Source of the DNA: an uncultured Chlorobiaceae bacterium
GTDB lineage: Bacteria; Bacteroidota; Chlorobiia; Chlorobiales; Chlorobiaceae
Direction of reading: 5' to 3'
DNA length: 64,000 nt
Assembly (NCBI GenBank): GCA_903915955.1
Contig: CAIWUU010000174.1
Location: 30,392 to 94,391, forward strand
This document shows positions 37,048-47,747 of the stretch, one piece after another (positions within the stretch are counted from its first letter, which is position 1; each line of letters begins with the position of its first letter). The position numbers and the translations under genes were made by a program. The notes under the pieces are model-generated. The model was not told the origin of the DNA, searched no databases, and saw only the letters and a program-made list of their open reading frames with translations.

Positions 37048-38496
37048 ATGGACTCTCTTATGCAGGTAAAACCTGACAATTGCACCATCATCATTTTTGG
37101 AGCCAGCAGTGATCTTGCAGCCCGCAAACTTTTTCCATCGCTCTACGAACTGGCCTTGTGGGGCAACCTTCCCGATGATTATCACATCATCGGTGTTGGT
37201 CGTGCTGCTCTCTCTCATGAGGAGTTTCGCTCTTTTATGCAGACCAAAATGGCTGGAATATTTCCTGACAGCGTGCGGGATGAGGCCGCTTATGCCGCGT
37301 TTATTGCCCGCATCGCTTACGTTCGTCTTGATCTTGAAGAGCCAGATGGTTATCACGCTCTTTATCATGAGATTATGACGACTGCCGCAGCGGTGTGCCG
37401 TTGTGCCAATTTGCTCTTTTATCTTGCGACACCACCAAGTTTTGCTCCGGTTATTGTCCGCAATCTGCAACGTGCCGATCTTGGCGAAAAAGATGGTTGC
37501 ATGGATGGGTGGCGGAAAATTATTGTCGAAAAACCTTATGGACGGGATTTGCAGACAGCGCGTGAACTGAACAGTGTCATCGGCGAGGTTTTCAGCGAAA
37601 ATCGTGTCTTCAGGATTGATCACTATCTGGGTAAGGAGACGGTGCAGAACATTATGGTATTCCGTTTTTCCAATGGAATTTTTGAGCCATTGTGGAATCG
37701 CCATCATATTGCAAACGTCACCATTACCATTGCGGAGGATTTTGGTATTCGCGACCGGGGAGCATTTTATGAAGAGGCAGGTCTGCTTCGTGATATTATG
37801 CAGAACCATGCGCTGCAGCTTCTTGCTGCGGTCGCCATGGAGCCGCCGGTTGATCTTTCTGCGGATGCCGTGCGCGACGAAAAAGCAAAAGTGCTTCGCT
37901 CAATTCGTCCATTTACAACGGAGAGTGTCGATCACTCAGTGGTGCTGGGTCAGTATGATGGCTACCGTTCTGAAAAAAACGTTGCCTCCGACTCAACGGT
38001 TGAGACCTTTGCAGCCATCAAGTTTTTTATTGATAACTGGCGCTGGAAGGATGTCCCTTTTTATGTGAAGGCTGGCAAAAATCTGGCTGCAACAGTGACG
38101 GAGATTGTCATTACCTTCCAGTGCCCTCCCCAGAACTATTTCTGCCCAGCCGAAAGTTGCAGCTATACCGCCAACCAGGTTATTCTGCGTATCCAGCCAG
38201 AGGAGACCATTGCCATAAAGTTTGGGGCCAAGCGCCCTGGGGAATCGGTGATTACCGATCCTGTTTTTATGAAGTTCGATTATAAAACCTCGTTTACTGA
38301 GGCAGGGCTGACTCCCTATCATCGGTTGCTGCTCGATGCTCTGGCAGGGGAGCAGATGAATTTTATCCGTCAGGACAGCGTCGAATACTCGTGGGCCATT
38401 ATTGATTCTATCCGTCAAGCCGTTGGCAGCAAGTTACCCGAGGGTTATCCTGCTCATTCGCATGGGCCAGAGTCGGTTGATAAAATCTATGGTTGA
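37048..38496 (+). CDS. zwf: Glucose-6-phosphate 1-dehydrogenase
   Basis: A 482-residue enzyme for the first step of the oxidative pentose phosphate pathway. The cofactor motif is [18 protein letters not shown], the site motif [10 protein letters not shown] falls near residue 160, and the active-site signature [13 protein letters not shown] starts at residue 189 (catalytic His192). Size is normal. The stop overlaps the end of convergent pgl by 10 bp, so all three pathway enzymes are clustered although transcribed from two strands. Confidence 0.97.
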   Translation: MDSLMQVKPDNCTIIIFGASSDLAARKLFPSLYELALWGNLPDDYHIIGVGRAALSHEEFRSFMQTKMAGIFPDSVRDEAAYAAFIARIAYVRLDLEEPDGYHALYHEIMTTAAAVCRCANLLFYLATPPSFAPVIVRNLQRADLGEKDGCMDGWRKIIVEKPYGRDLQTARELNSVIGEVFSENRVFRIDHYLGKETVQNIMVFRFSNGIFEPLWNRHHIANVTITIAEDFGIRDRGAFYEEAGLLRDIMQNHALQLLAAVAMEPPVDLSADAVRDEKAKVLRSIRPFTTESVDHSVVLGQYDGYRSEKNVASDSTVETFAAIKFFIDNWRWKDVPFYVKAGKNLAATVTEIVITFQCPPQNYFCPAESCSYTANQVILRIQPEETIAIKFGAKRPGESVITDPVFMKFDYKTSFTEAGLTPYHRLLLDALAGEQMNFIRQDSVEYSWAIIDSIRQAVGSKLPEGYPAHSHGPESVDKIYG

Positions 38497-39293
38497 GCGG
38501 TAAACCAGAAGAGTGTTCCGTTGACCGGTTTTACAAGACTTGCGGGTACGCTTTTTTCCTCTTCAAGAAATATCTGTTCAGCCAGTTCACTTTTTGCTTT
38601 TCCGGTGGCGAAGAAAAGAATATTTCGTGCATGGTTGATGACCGGCAGGGTCAGGCTGAGCCGTTTTCCCGGTGGTTTTCCGAACGGGGCGTTGAGCGCA
38701 ATGACCCATCGATTCTGTTCCTGAAGTGCCTCAGCATTGTCCGCAAAGAGCGAGGCAGTGTGGCCATCATCGCCGAGACCGAGCAGCATGAGGTCAAAAC
38801 GCGGAAATTTGTCTGATGTGCCACGCTCTTCAATCGGAAAAAATGAGCGGATGGCACCTTCATATTCCCTTGCAGCCTCTTCGGTATCAGCCATTTCTCC
38901 TGCCATTCGGACAAGATGATTTTCGCCAATACCAGAGTGGGGCAACAGCGTTTCCCGAATCATCCGCTCGTTGCTCTCAGGATGGTCGACGGGGAGGCAC
39001 CGCTCGTCACCCATGAAAAACCAACTCTTTTCGGGAAGCTGGTGAAGAGTCTCTCTGCTTTTCGACCAGCCATCAGGGAGCGGAAGTTTGTAGTGTTCCA
39101 GCAGTTCACCGCTCACTCCTTGCGCAAGCCGCTTGTAGAGAATCCGTGGCGAATTACCTCCAGCCAGTACCATCAAAAATCGTCCACGTTCAGCAACGGC
39201 ACGGTAAGCTTTTGCAACAATCAGCGCTGCGGCATGTTCTGTTGTTGCTGTTTCACTGTCATGGTAGAGGAACTTTTGTGAAGATCTGTTCAT
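38487..39293 (-). CDS. pgl: 6-phosphogluconolactonase
   Basis: A 268-residue enzyme hydrolysing 6-phosphogluconolactone, from ATG 39293 ([17 protein letters not shown]). Family motifs: [37 protein letters not shown] and [16 protein letters not shown]. An upstream in-frame extension of 71 residues is rejected for lack of similarity. It completes the set with zwf and gnd. Confidence 0.94.
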   Translation of the reverse strand: MNRSSQKFLYHDSETATTEHAAALIVAKAYRAVAERGRFLMVLAGGNSPRILYKRLAQGVSGELLEHYKLPLPDGWSKSRETLHQLPEKSWFFMGDERCLPVDHPESNERMIRETLLPHSGIGENHLVRMAGEMADTEEAAREYEGAIRSFFPIEERGTSDKFPRFDLMLLGLGDDGHTASLFADNAEALQEQNRWVIALNAPFGKPPGKRLSLTLPVINHARNILFFATGKAKSELAEQIFLEEEKSVPASLVKPVNGTLFWFTAQP

Positions 39294-39438
39294 AATGTGT
39301 TGCTTTACATGAATTGTCGTTGAACGGATGATGACGCAGATGGTATTGTGGAGTCGCAATGGATATGTTTTGTCTCCACCAACCTTGTTGTGTAAATTGT
39401 GCTTGTTGAACATAATCATAACAAGTGGAGAAGTAAAC

Positions 39439-40086
39439 ATGGCGGCTTTTGATTTTGGCGTGAAAGTTGATTCAAGGCTCTTCGACAGAGAGTGCTGCAC
39501 CATCAATATCCAGAGTTATCTCAGCCAGGCGTGGGAGATGTTCCGTGAGAATATCGGAGAGTTTATCGGGTTTACCCTTGTTATCTTTGCAGTTTGGCTT
39601 GTCAGTGCAATGTTTGATGCTGGCAGCTCTCTGCTTTTTTCCTCTGTGGCGGCGCCGTTTTATGCTGGTTACAGCATTGTGGCGTTCAAACTCATGTTGC
39701 GGCAACCATTTCAATTCAGCGATTTTTTCCGGGGCTTCAACTATTTTCTTCCCCTCTTTCTCGCCTCACTCGCCAGCACTCTTCTGGTCAGCATCGGTTT
39801 TGTACTGCTGCTGATTCCAGGGATTTACCTTGCCATCGGTTATATGTTTACCACTTTTCTTGTGATTGATTATCGTATGGAGTTCTGGCAGGCAATGGAG
39901 ATGAGTCGCAAAGTTATTTCGCGTAACTGGTTTGCATTTTTTCTTTTTGCGCTTGTGCTCTGTTTTATTAATCTGCTTGGTGCGCTCGCTTTCGGTATCG
40001 GGTTGCTCGTTACGTTGCCGGTTACATCCTGCGCGGTGGCAGTCGCCTACAGGGAGATTGTTGGTCTCAATGCATCAACATGGTAA
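39439..40086 (+). CDS. Multi-TM membrane protein, glycerophosphoryl-phosphodiesterase-membrane-domain type
   Basis: A 215-residue inner-membrane protein from ATG 39439 (RBS AAGTGGAG about 10 bp upstream). It has a short cytoplasmic N-terminus (QSYLSQAWEMFRENIGEF) and about five hydrophobic helices. The start pattern and the helix LLLIPGIYLAIGYMFTTFLV resemble DUF975/GPDP membrane-domain proteins. Function unknown. It precedes a SIMPL-domain secreted protein on the same strand. Confidence 0.7.
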   Translation: MAAFDFGVKVDSRLFDRECCTINIQSYLSQAWEMFRENIGEFIGFTLVIFAVWLVSAMFDAGSSLLFSSVAAPFYAGYSIVAFKLMLRQPFQFSDFFRGFNYFLPLFLASLASTLLVSIGFVLLLIPGIYLAIGYMFTTFLVIDYRMEFWQAMEMSRKVISRNWFAFFLFALVLCFINLLGALAFGIGLLVTLPVTSCAVAVAYREIVGLNASTW

Positions 40087-40194
40087 CATGCCGTGTTATT
40101 GATATTTTATGATTCTGTGAAAACATTATTGCCCTTGTGCGTATCGCGGATTGTCGCGGCAAGGAGCGCGAACATCCAAAAAGGAGAATATTCT

Positions 40195-40929
40195 ATGAAA
40201 AAGAGATTGATGGTTGCAGCTCTCTGCTGTTTTGCAACGTTTGCTTTCCCCCCTGCTGGATATGCCGCCGAGCCTCAGGTTGTGGTCTCGGCTTCGGGAA
40301 AGGTTTCGATAAAGCCCGATACGGCGGAGTTTGGGGTAGTGATTAAATCAGATGCAAAGACGGCAGACAAGGCGGCAGACAAGGCGGCAGCCGAAACGGC
40401 AGTACGGTATCGCGCGGTGCAGAGTGCGCTGAGAAAGGCAGGTATTCCAATTGAGGATGCCCCCACCAGTGCTTATACCGTCTCTCCCCGTTGGGAGTGG
40501 AATCCCTCTCTGGAGAGAAATATTTTGAAAGGCTACACGGCACTCCATACCATCAAGGTTAAGGTGCGTACTCTCGGAAAAACGGGACATGCCATTGATG
40601 CAGTTGTACAGGCGGGAGCAGATGAGGTGCAGAGCATCATTTTTTCATCAAGCAGTTATGAAGAGCTTCGTCAACAGGCACTTGCTGAGGCGGTTGGCAA
40701 TGCCCGAAGGGATGCTCTCGTTATGGCCAAAGCTGCTGGAGGCACTCTTGGTGAGTTGATTGAGGTCAGCGTCAGTCAGCCGGTGTATGGTGGCCGGCCT
40801 GTTTTTGAGGCTATGGCTTTGAGGGCAGCACCAGCACCGGTGCCGACCGAAATAGCACCAGCCGATCAGGAGATCAGTGTTACGGTTAATTCAACCTGGC
40901 GCTTTATCGGTTCACCTGTTGTCAAGTAA
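40195..40929 (+). CDS. SIMPL (DUF541) domain periplasmic protein
   Basis: A 244-residue secreted protein from ATG 40195, with RBS AAGGAG and signal peptide MKKRLMVAALCCFATFAF...AGYAA. The mature part is a SIMPL/YggE-type domain (VVVSASGKVSIKPDTAEFGV, YEELRQQALAEAVGNARRDA). Such proteins are envelope proteins linked in E. coli to oxidative stress, but the role here is unknown. Residues 58-70 carry a small ADKAADKAA repeat from a duplicated GCAGACAAGGCG-type unit. Confidence 0.85.
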   Translation: MKKRLMVAALCCFATFAFPPAGYAAEPQVVVSASGKVSIKPDTAEFGVVIKSDAKTADKAADKAAAETAVRYRAVQSALRKAGIPIEDAPTSAYTVSPRWEWNPSLERNILKGYTALHTIKVKVRTLGKTGHAIDAVVQAGADEVQSIIFSSSSYEELRQQALAEAVGNARRDALVMAKAAGGTLGELIEVSVSQPVYGGRPVFEAMALRAAPAPVPTEIAPADQEISVTVNSTWRFIGSPVVK

Positions 40930-41006
40930 TTTCTGGATACGGGCAAATGCAAGCAAAAACCAGGCGTAGCCTGATATCAACAGGGGTGTGCATCAGATTT
41001 GACCGT

Positions 41007-41038
41007 AGCCCGAAAAAAGCTATCTTTTCGGGCTTTTG
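41007..41038 (+). terminator. Terminator after the SIMPL gene
   Basis: Stem AGCCCGAAAA / TTTTCGGGCT with an 8-nt loop, followed by TTTGTT. It lies 78 bp after the SIMPL stop and ahead of the L,D-transpeptidase gene. Confidence 0.85.
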
Positions 41039-41070
41039 TTGTGATCGCAGAGTGCTGCTTCTGATTGAAT

Positions 41071-42723
41071 ATGTTTGATGGATTGTTTATGTGCCGCTTG
41101 ATTTCCCTCTTTTTTTTGACGATGCTGATTGCCTTGCCTGCGCATGGAGAGCCCCAATTGGAGAGTGAGCGCCCCTCAATGGGTAATACCGTCGCGGAAC
41201 AGATTCACGAGCAGTGTAATCGTCAGCTTCAGCAGAAGAGTTCCACTGGCGGAACGGCAAGAGAGCTGATGAATATCCGGCTGGAGCGCCTCTACTCTGT
41301 GAGGGGGTTTCAGCCTCTCTGGACAAATGGGAAGATGATTGATGCACTGATTACTGCGGTTGAAGAGTCTGCTGCTGATGGTCTCAATCCTTCCGATTAT
41401 CATCTCACCCATATCAGGGAATTTGCAGCTCATCCATCACTATCTCCTGAACAGATGGCGCGATTCGATTTTCTTCTCACCAAATCGTTTTTGACTCTTG
41501 CAAGCCATCTTCGTTATGGCAAAGTTGACCCTGTGCGTCTTGATTCCAGTTGGAACATCAATGAAGTGAAAAACTTCAGCACTCTTGATGAGACTCTTCG
41601 ACGTGCCATAGATCAGGAATCAGTCACGCTTATTTTAAAGGATCTTCGTCCGCAAGATGCTAACTACGATCTTCTCAAAAAAGGGCTTGATCGCTATCGC
41701 TCTATTGCCCGTCATGGTGGCTGGCCAGTGTTGTCGGCAGGGCCGACGATGAAACCAGGGTTCAGAGATAGTCGAATCGCAGTGCTGAGGCAACGTCTCA
41801 AGGTTTCGGGTGATTTTTCTGGTCGGGTTGCGGACTCCTCCTCCATGTACAGCCAGGAGATTGTTGAGGCGGTCAAGCGCTTTCAAAAGCGGAGTGGTCT
41901 GGATGCTGATGGTTCGGTTGGAGTTGTCACGCTTCGCGTCTTGAATATTCCTGTTGAGTATAGGATCGAACAGATTTGTGTCAATCTGGAACGGTATCGA
42001 TGGTTTTTACATGACATCGAGCCGACCTGCATTCTGGTGAACATTGCCAGCTATTCTCTCCAATATCTTGAAAATGGAAGATATCGATGGGGGACAAGGG
42101 TTATTGTCGGGCAACCTCTCCGGGAAACACCCGTCTTCAAGGCAACTATGGGGTATATCGTTTTCAATCCTAAATGGGTTGTTCCTGCGACTATTCTTGC
42201 CAAGGATGTTCTTCCCGCACTTAATAAAGATCACGCATACCTCAAAAAAAAACAACTTCGGGTGGTTGGTGAAGATGGTACTACCGTTAATCCCGACTCA
42301 GTTAACTGGTCACAATATTCAGCTACAAACCTGCCTTACCGCCTGCAACAGCGATCAGGTGACAAAGGTTCACTCGGAAGGATCAAATTCCTTATGCCGA
42401 ACCGCCACACTGTTTATCTGCACGACACCCCCAGTAAAGAGCTGTTTGCAAAGAGCAGCAGAGCCTTCAGCTCAGGCTGCATTCGGGTACAAAACCCCGC
42501 AGAACTGGCCAGGCTGGTGCTGCAAGACAGCATCCGCTGGAGCAGCACAAAAATTCAGGAAGCCATCAACACGGGAAAAACCAAAACCGTCGTTATCCCA
42601 AAACAGATTCCTGTTTTTCTCCTCTACCTGACAACTGTTCCCAGTGGTGAAGAGCTTCAATTCCGTGACGACATCTATAATCGCGACAAAAAAGTGCTGA
42701 AACTCCTCAATAAACCCTTGTGA
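41071..42723 (+). CDS. L,D-transpeptidase (YcbB/LdtD type)
   Basis: A 550-residue protein from ATG 41071 (ATG 41089 is an alternative) with a signal peptide or anchor (LISLFFLTMLIALPAHG). It has the scaffold domain (LERLYSVRGFQPLWTNGKMI, then SYNP-like DGLNPSDYHL), a peptidoglycan-binding motif (IVEAVKRFQKRSGLDADGSVG) and the YkuD catalytic domain with VYLHDTP and the nucleophile in FSSGCIRV (Cys near residue 470). It makes 3-3 crosslinks in peptidoglycan in the periplasm. Length is usual for YcbB-like proteins. Confidence 0.9.
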   Translation: MFDGLFMCRLISLFFLTMLIALPAHGEPQLESERPSMGNTVAEQIHEQCNRQLQQKSSTGGTARELMNIRLERLYSVRGFQPLWTNGKMIDALITAVEESAADGLNPSDYHLTHIREFAAHPSLSPEQMARFDFLLTKSFLTLASHLRYGKVDPVRLDSSWNINEVKNFSTLDETLRRAIDQESVTLILKDLRPQDANYDLLKKGLDRYRSIARHGGWPVLSAGPTMKPGFRDSRIAVLRQRLKVSGDFSGRVADSSSMYSQEIVEAVKRFQKRSGLDADGSVGVVTLRVLNIPVEYRIEQICVNLERYRWFLHDIEPTCILVNIASYSLQYLENGRYRWGTRVIVGQPLRETPVFKATMGYIVFNPKWVVPATILAKDVLPALNKDHAYLKKKQLRVVGEDGTTVNPDSVNWSQYSATNLPYRLQQRSGDKGSLGRIKFLMPNRHTVYLHDTPSKELFAKSSRAFSSGCIRVQNPAELARLVLQDSIRWSSTKIQEAINTGKTKTVVIPKQIPVFLLYLTTVPSGEELQFRDDIYNRDKKVLKLLNKPL

Positions 42724-42826
42724 TACACCTATCCCTGTAGCGGTTGTTTATTCTGATGTTTCGTATTGCATCAACGTTTGTCGTAAAGATGATACCGGGT
42801 TACGTTGAGCGTTCTGGATGGAAAAT

Positions 42827-42866
42827 AAAAAGCACCCGCAGTTTGTGACTCTGTGGGTGCTTTTTG
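42827..42866. terminator. Bidirectional terminator between the L,D-transpeptidase gene and csmB
   Basis: A 15-bp stem AAAAAGCACCCGCAG / CTGTGGGTGCTTTTT with one G-T wobble and a 9-nt loop. A-runs and T-runs on both sides make it usable in both directions. It lies 16 bp from the csmB stop, and its strength suits a highly expressed gene. Confidence 0.88.
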
Positions 42867-42881
42867 TGTAATAAGAGCTGC

Positions 42882-43109
42882 TTACTTCTGTGGAAAAATA
42901 GATGATGCAATGTTCTGGACAATCTGGCAGCAATTGCTGAAGAGGTTGCCAATAAGCTCAGAAGATGTTTTAACAAGAGGCTCGATAAGCTGTCCGGCTG
43001 TTTTGATTCCGATGTTTAACAAATCGACCTGCTGCTGGGCCATTGTCCCTGCTGTTGTCAAGAGGTTGTTCAGGGCTGCTGAGAAATCGTGGATTGCGTC
43101 GTTTGACAT
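42882..43109 (-). CDS. csmB: Chlorosome envelope protein, CsmB/CsmF type
   Basis: A 75-residue amphipathic helical protein (MSNDAIHDFSAALNNLLTTA, ends SSIFPQK). The length and the pattern of a Met-Ser-Asn start, alternating Ala/Leu/Val helices, and an Ile/Val-rich C-terminus ending in a basic residue match the CsmB/CsmF family of the chlorosome envelope. It is a single-gene unit with a strong terminator, consistent with high expression. I cannot separate CsmB from CsmF without alignment. Two adjacent cysteines (NLFSNCCQIV) are notable. Confidence 0.75.
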   Translation of the reverse strand: MSNDAIHDFSAALNNLLTTAGTMAQQQVDLLNIGIKTAGQLIEPLVKTSSELIGNLFSNCCQIVQNIASSIFPQK

Positions 43110-43258
43110 GGTTATTATTGTTTAGTGATTTTATGAATATATTTTTGAAAAAATGAACTAAGGAACAAGAGAACGATACCAATCAATTTAAAGGCCGCTA
43201 AACATAGCGTTTATAATAGAAAAATCCCCAAGTTATTCAAAAATTCTTTGCAAAACGA

Positions 43259-46200
43259 TTATGGCAGATCGTAGCTCAAAACCGGTGCAAGCCATTTTTC
43301 AGCCACTTTGACACTCATTCCTTTTCGAACGGCGTAATCCTCAACCTGATCTTTTCCGATTTTTCCGAGCATAAAGTACCTCGCATCAGGGTGGGCGAAG
43401 TAGAGGCCACTGACTGATGCTGCCGGTTTCATGGCAAAAGATTCTGTGAGCGTGATTCCAGTGTTGGTTTCGGCATTCAGCAGGGTGAAGAGTTCCGCTT
43501 TTTCGGTGTGATCCGGGGCTGCAGGGTAACCGGGCGCAGGTCGGATACCCTGATACTTCTCTGCCAGCAGATCATCAATGTTGACACTCTTGCATGGAGA
43601 GATGTCTGGATGGCAGGCACATGTTTTATGGATTTTCTCACTGGCTTCGTAACCCCACAACTCCTTGCGCACCCGCTCGTGCAGCATTTCAGCAAATGCC
43701 TCTGCAAGGCGATCGGCAAGAGCCTGCATCATAATGCGGTGGTAGTCGTCCTGCTCATCACTGAACTGTCTGAGCGCCTTTTCGATTCCCAGACCGGCGG
43801 TGACGGCAAAGGCACCAATGTAATCTTCCACTCCTGATTCGGCAGAGGCTACAAAGTCAGCCAGAGCCAGGTTCGGCTCACCGGCCTTTTTCTCCTGCTG
43901 CTGGCGGAGGGTGTGGAGGGTCATCAGCACAGCGCTGCGGCTCTCATCGGCGTAAACATCAATGTCGTCTCCGTTGCTGTTGGCCGGAAAAAGTCCCGCA
44001 ATACCTCTCAGTCCAAGGAGTTGCTCCTTTTCAATCCGGTCGAGCAGCCTGTTGGCATCATCCAGCAGCTTTTTTGCTTCTGTGCCGTATTTCCCGTCGT
44101 CGAGAATCTGCGGGTAGTGTCCGTGCAGCTCCCATGCCATGAAAAAGGGGGTCCAGTCGATATAGGGGCGCAGCTCTCCAACAGTCACATCTTCCAGTAG
44201 AGTAATGCCCGTTTTCAGCGGTTTGTATACCGTTGGTTGCAGCGAAGCGCGGTTCTTGCGGGCATCAACCAGTGAAAGGTATTTTTTTGAGGCGCTGTTC
44301 GCCGAGTGGCTCTCTCTCAATCCAGCCTGCTCCTTTTTGAGCGCTTCGATATACGATGGACTGAGGGCCGGATTGAGCAGGCTGTTGACCACCGGAACGC
44401 TCCGTGAGGCATCAAGTACCTGAACGACCGCGCCAGAATAGAGCGGCGCAATTTTTACAGCAGTGTGCATTCGTGATGTCGTGGCGCCTCCAATGAGCAA
44501 AGGTATCTTCATACCCAGTCGTTCCATTTCGCTGGCGACATGCACCATTTCATCAAGCGACGGGGTGATGAGGCCGCTCAGCCCAAGCAGGTCAGCCTTT
44601 TCGCGCTCGACCGCTTCAAGAATTTTTTCGCAGGGCATCATGACACCGATATCAACAACATCATAATTATTGCAGGCAAGCACGACGGCAACAATATTTT
44701 TGCCAATGTCGTGCACATCACCCTTGACCGTTGCAAGAAGTACCTTGGCGGCTGCGCGGGTATCCTTGTTCTTTGCTTTCTCTGCGGCGATGTAGGGCAG
44801 AAGGCAGGCGACCGATCGCTTCATGACGCGGGCGCTCTTGACAACCTGGGGGAGAAACATCTTGCCCACGGCAAAGAGGTCGCCGATGGCGTTCATGCCA
44901 TCCATCAGTGGCCCTTCGATGACCTGAAGCGGGCTTGGGTAGAGCTGGCGGGCCTCTTCGGTATCCTCTTCAATAAATTCAACAATTCCCTTGATCAATG
45001 CATGGCGTAACCGTTCTTCAACCGGAGCGCTCCGCCACTCAGCAGCTTTGGCTTCGATTTTTTCTCCGCCGGTAGCGATGGTCTCGGCAAAGCTGACCAG
45101 CCGTTCCGTTGCGTCAGGGCGACGGTTGAGCAGCACATCCTCAACCCGCACCAGCAGTTCAGGCTCAATATCCTGATAGATGGCGAGCTGTCCGGCATTG
45201 ACGATGCCCATGTCGAGCCCTGCATGGATGGCGTGGTAGAGGAAGGCGGCGTGCATCGCTTCCCGGACGGGTTCATTGCCACGGAAGGAGAAGGAGACAT
45301 TACTGATACCGCCGGAGACCTTGGCATACGGCAGGTTCTTCTTGATCCAGCGGACGGACTCAATGAAATCAACCGCGTAGTTGTTGTGCTCATCAATGCC
45401 GGTAGCAACCGTCAGGACGTTGGGATCGAAAATAATGTCTTCCGGAGGAAAGCCGACCTCTTGGGTCAGGATATCGTAGGCGCGTTTGCAGATTTCAATG
45501 CGGCGCTCGTAGTTGTCGGCCTGTCCCTGTTCATCAAAAGCCATCACCACGGTGGCTGCGCCGTACTGCAACACCTTGCGGGCTCTCTCCCTGAAAAGCT
45601 CCTCACCCTCCTTGAGGCTGATGGAGTTCACGATGCTTTTGCCCTGAACGCACTGCAGACCGCTCTCAATAACCGACCACTTTGAACTGTCGATCATCAC
45701 CGGTACACGGGAGATGTCGGGTTCGGAGGCGATCAGGTTGAGGAACTCTTTCATCACCTTCTCGGAGTCGAGCATCCCCTCATCGACATTGACATCAATC
45801 ACCTGTGCACCACTCTCCACCTGCTGGCGAGCAATGGAGAGCGCCTCGTCGTAATTGCCCTCCTTGATGAGACGGGCAAATTTTTTCGATCCGGTGACGT
45901 TGGTGCGCTCACCGATGTTGATAAAGCCTGTTGTATGATTGACAAAAAGTGGTTCAAGGCCGGAGAGTTGCAGCTCATGTTTTTTTGCAGGGCGTTTGCG
46001 TGGCTGAAGATTCTTGACCGCTTCCGCAATAGCCTTGATATGCTGGGGAGTGGTGCCGCAGCAGCCGCCGACGATATTGACAAATCCTGATGTTGCGAAA
46101 TCGGCAATCTGGGCTGCCATATACTCAGGGGAGTCATCATATTCGCCAAATTCGTTTGGCAGACCTGCATTCGGATAGACGCTTACATAACTTTCAGCAA

Positions 46201-46984
46201 TGCAAGCCATTGCCGCAATGAAGGGACGCATCTGCTTTGAGCCAAGTGCACAGTTCAGGCCTATCGAGAGAAGATCCGGCAGGTGGGCAATCGATGTCCA
46301 GAAGGCCTCGGTGGTCTGGCCGGAGAGGGTGCGCCCGCTTGCATCCACCACCGTGCCGGAGACCATCACCGGCACACGCCAGCCTGTGCGGTTGAAAAAC
46401 TCTTCAATGGCAAAAAGGGCGGCCTTGCAGTTCAGGGTGTCGAACACCGTTTCAACGAGCAGCAGATCAACTCCTCCTTCCATCAGACCTTCAAGCTGAA
46501 TGATGTAGTTATCGACCACCTCACGGAAGGTGACGGCCCGGTACCCGGGACGATTGACATCGGGGGAGAGTGAGAGCGTCTTGTTAGTAGGTCCGATGGA
46601 ACCAGCTACAAAGCGTGGTTTGTCGGGAGTTTTTGCGGTATAGTCGTTGGCCGCGCGTCGCGCAAGGCGAGTGGCTTCAATATTCAGCTCTTTTACCAGC
46701 TCTACGGCATTATAGTCTCCCTGGGAAATAGGGTTGGCGTTGAAGGTGTTGGTTTCAATAATATCCGAGCCAGCCTCAAGAAAGTCGCAATGGAGGCTGT
46801 AGATGATCTCCGGTTGCGTGAGAACAAGCATATCATTGTTGCCAATGAGCGGGTGGGAGTGCCCGGCAAACCGTGTGCCCCGGTAATCCTCCTCCTTCAA
46901 TTTATGGCGCTGGATCATGGTGCCCATCGCACCGTCGAGCACAAGGATGCGCTGTTCAAGCAGAGATAAAAGGGTCTCCTTCAT
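43259..46984 (-). CDS. metH: Cobalamin-dependent methionine synthase
   Basis: A 1241-residue modular enzyme transferring methyl from methyl-THF via cobalamin to homocysteine. In order: an N-terminal homocysteine domain ([14 protein letters not shown], with zinc ligands in GLNCALG and VGGCCGTTP), pterin domain ([18 protein letters not shown]), B12-binding domain with DVHDIGKN (axial His near residue 758) and the C-terminal reactivation domain with [14 protein letters not shown]. All four modules are complete. It lies downstream of an esterase and mnmA on the same strand; no cobalamin riboswitch fits in the 85-bp gap. Confidence 0.97.
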   Translation of the reverse strand: MKETLLSLLEQRILVLDGAMGTMIQRHKLKEEDYRGTRFAGHSHPLIGNNDMLVLTQPEIIYSLHCDFLEAGSDIIETNTFNANPISQGDYNAVELVKELNIEATRLARRAANDYTAKTPDKPRFVAGSIGPTNKTLSLSPDVNRPGYRAVTFREVVDNYIIQLEGLMEGGVDLLLVETVFDTLNCKAALFAIEEFFNRTGWRVPVMVSGTVVDASGRTLSGQTTEAFWTSIAHLPDLLSIGLNCALGSKQMRPFIAAMACIAESYVSVYPNAGLPNEFGEYDDSPEYMAAQIADFATSGFVNIVGGCCGTTPQHIKAIAEAVKNLQPRKRPAKKHELQLSGLEPLFVNHTTGFINIGERTNVTGSKKFARLIKEGNYDEALSIARQQVESGAQVIDVNVDEGMLDSEKVMKEFLNLIASEPDISRVPVMIDSSKWSVIESGLQCVQGKSIVNSISLKEGEELFRERARKVLQYGAATVVMAFDEQGQADNYERRIEICKRAYDILTQEVGFPPEDIIFDPNVLTVATGIDEHNNYAVDFIESVRWIKKNLPYAKVSGGISNVSFSFRGNEPVREAMHAAFLYHAIHAGLDMGIVNAGQLAIYQDIEPELLVRVEDVLLNRRPDATERLVSFAETIATGGEKIEAKAAEWRSAPVEERLRHALIKGIVEFIEEDTEEARQLYPSPLQVIEGPLMDGMNAIGDLFAVGKMFLPQVVKSARVMKRSVACLLPYIAAEKAKNKDTRAAAKVLLATVKGDVHDIGKNIVAVVLACNNYDVVDIGVMMPCEKILEAVEREKADLLGLSGLITPSLDEMVHVASEMERLGMKIPLLIGGATTSRMHTAVKIAPLYSGAVVQVLDASRSVPVVNSLLNPALSPSYIEALKKEQAGLRESHSANSASKKYLSLVDARKNRASLQPTVYKPLKTGITLLEDVTVGELRPYIDWTPFFMAWELHGHYPQILDDGKYGTEAKKLLDDANRLLDRIEKEQLLGLRGIAGLFPANSNGDDIDVYADESRSAVLMTLHTLRQQQEKKAGEPNLALADFVASAESGVEDYIGAFAVTAGLGIEKALRQFSDEQDDYHRIMMQALADRLAEAFAEMLHERVRKELWGYEASEKIHKTCACHPDISPCKSVNIDDLLAEKYQGIRPAPGYPAAPDHTEKAELFTLLNAETNTGITLTESFAMKPAASVSGLYFAHPDARYFMLGKIGKDQVEDYAVRKGMSVKVAEKWLAPVLSYDLP

Positions 46985-47069
46985 TCGTCTTTAATTCCTC
47001 TTTAGTTTGCTAAGGCATGGCGTTGGTTAAAAAAAGGAGAATATACCGAAAAGAGGGTAATTACTATCT

Positions 47070-47732
47070 TTATAGAGCCTCCTGCACTCTTTTTTCAAGC
47101 CAGGTGTGGATCAGCTCAACACCCTCATCTGCAATCTGGTGCGCTATTGGATATTCACGATAGGTGAGATCATCCACCCGCTGTTGCAGGAATTCGTTTG
47201 CCGCTCTTCCTTTTGCAATCGGGAGTATATCGTCATACACACCATGCAGCACAAGAAAGGGAAGCTGGCGCAATGAGGGGGTTTCGTTCGGAAGCAGTTT
47301 TTGAGGCAACTGTCCAGAGCAGGCAATTACCCCATGGAGCAACTCTGGTTCACTGAAGGCCGTCATATAGCTCATTACCGATCCCTGGCTGAACCCCATC
47401 AGAAAAACCTTGTTGCCTGCCGGTTTGTATTCGGCAATAATCTCTTTCACAAAGCTGATGAATTGCAGGCGCGCCTCATCTGCCGCAGTATAATCGACTG
47501 TAATGCCTGTCGGGTTAAAGCTGATAGGGAACCAGCCGAACATCCCGACATCAAGCGTGTGCGGAGCGCGAACGCTGATGTAGCGCAACCCCTCATGAAG
47601 CATTGGTGCGAGTTGGATAAGATCTTTTTCATTGCTGCCATAGCCGTGCAGCAGAATCATGAGCGGAGCATGTTCAGGCGCGGCAGGGGCAAGATCAAGA
47701 AAGGTGAGTGAAAGATGTCTTCGTTGAAGCAT
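47070..47732 (-). CDS. Alpha/beta-hydrolase (phospholipase/carboxylesterase family)
   Basis: A 220-residue serine esterase. The nucleophile elbow is GFSQGSVMS, the acid site is in HGVYDDILP and the His is in YPIAHQIADEG. The N-terminal LMILLHGYGSNEKDL gives the oxyanion loop. It resembles the EstB/acyl-protein thioesterase-like family. The substrate is unknown. Located between mnmA and metH with short gaps on both sides. Confidence 0.86.
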   Translation of the reverse strand: MLQRRHLSLTFLDLAPAAPEHAPLMILLHGYGSNEKDLIQLAPMLHEGLRYISVRAPHTLDVGMFGWFPISFNPTGITVDYTAADEARLQFISFVKEIIAEYKPAGNKVFLMGFSQGSVMSYMTAFSEPELLHGVIACSGQLPQKLLPNETPSLRQLPFLVLHGVYDDILPIAKGRAANEFLQQRVDDLTYREYPIAHQIADEGVELIHTWLEKRVQEAL

Positions 47733-47747
47733 GATGTCAGAAGTGGT

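Noticed and set aside
39294-39506. 71-residue N-terminal extension of pgl
   Set aside because: No similarity to pgl, no RBS, and it overlaps the promoter region of the divergent 39439 gene.
43508-46573. Several plus-strand ORFs of 80-156 codons inside metH
   Set aside because: They are antisense shadows of metH with low-quality composition and no domains.
46985-47069. Cobalamin or SAM riboswitch upstream of metH
   Set aside because: The 85-bp gap is too short and shows no conserved B12-box or SAM-box sequence.
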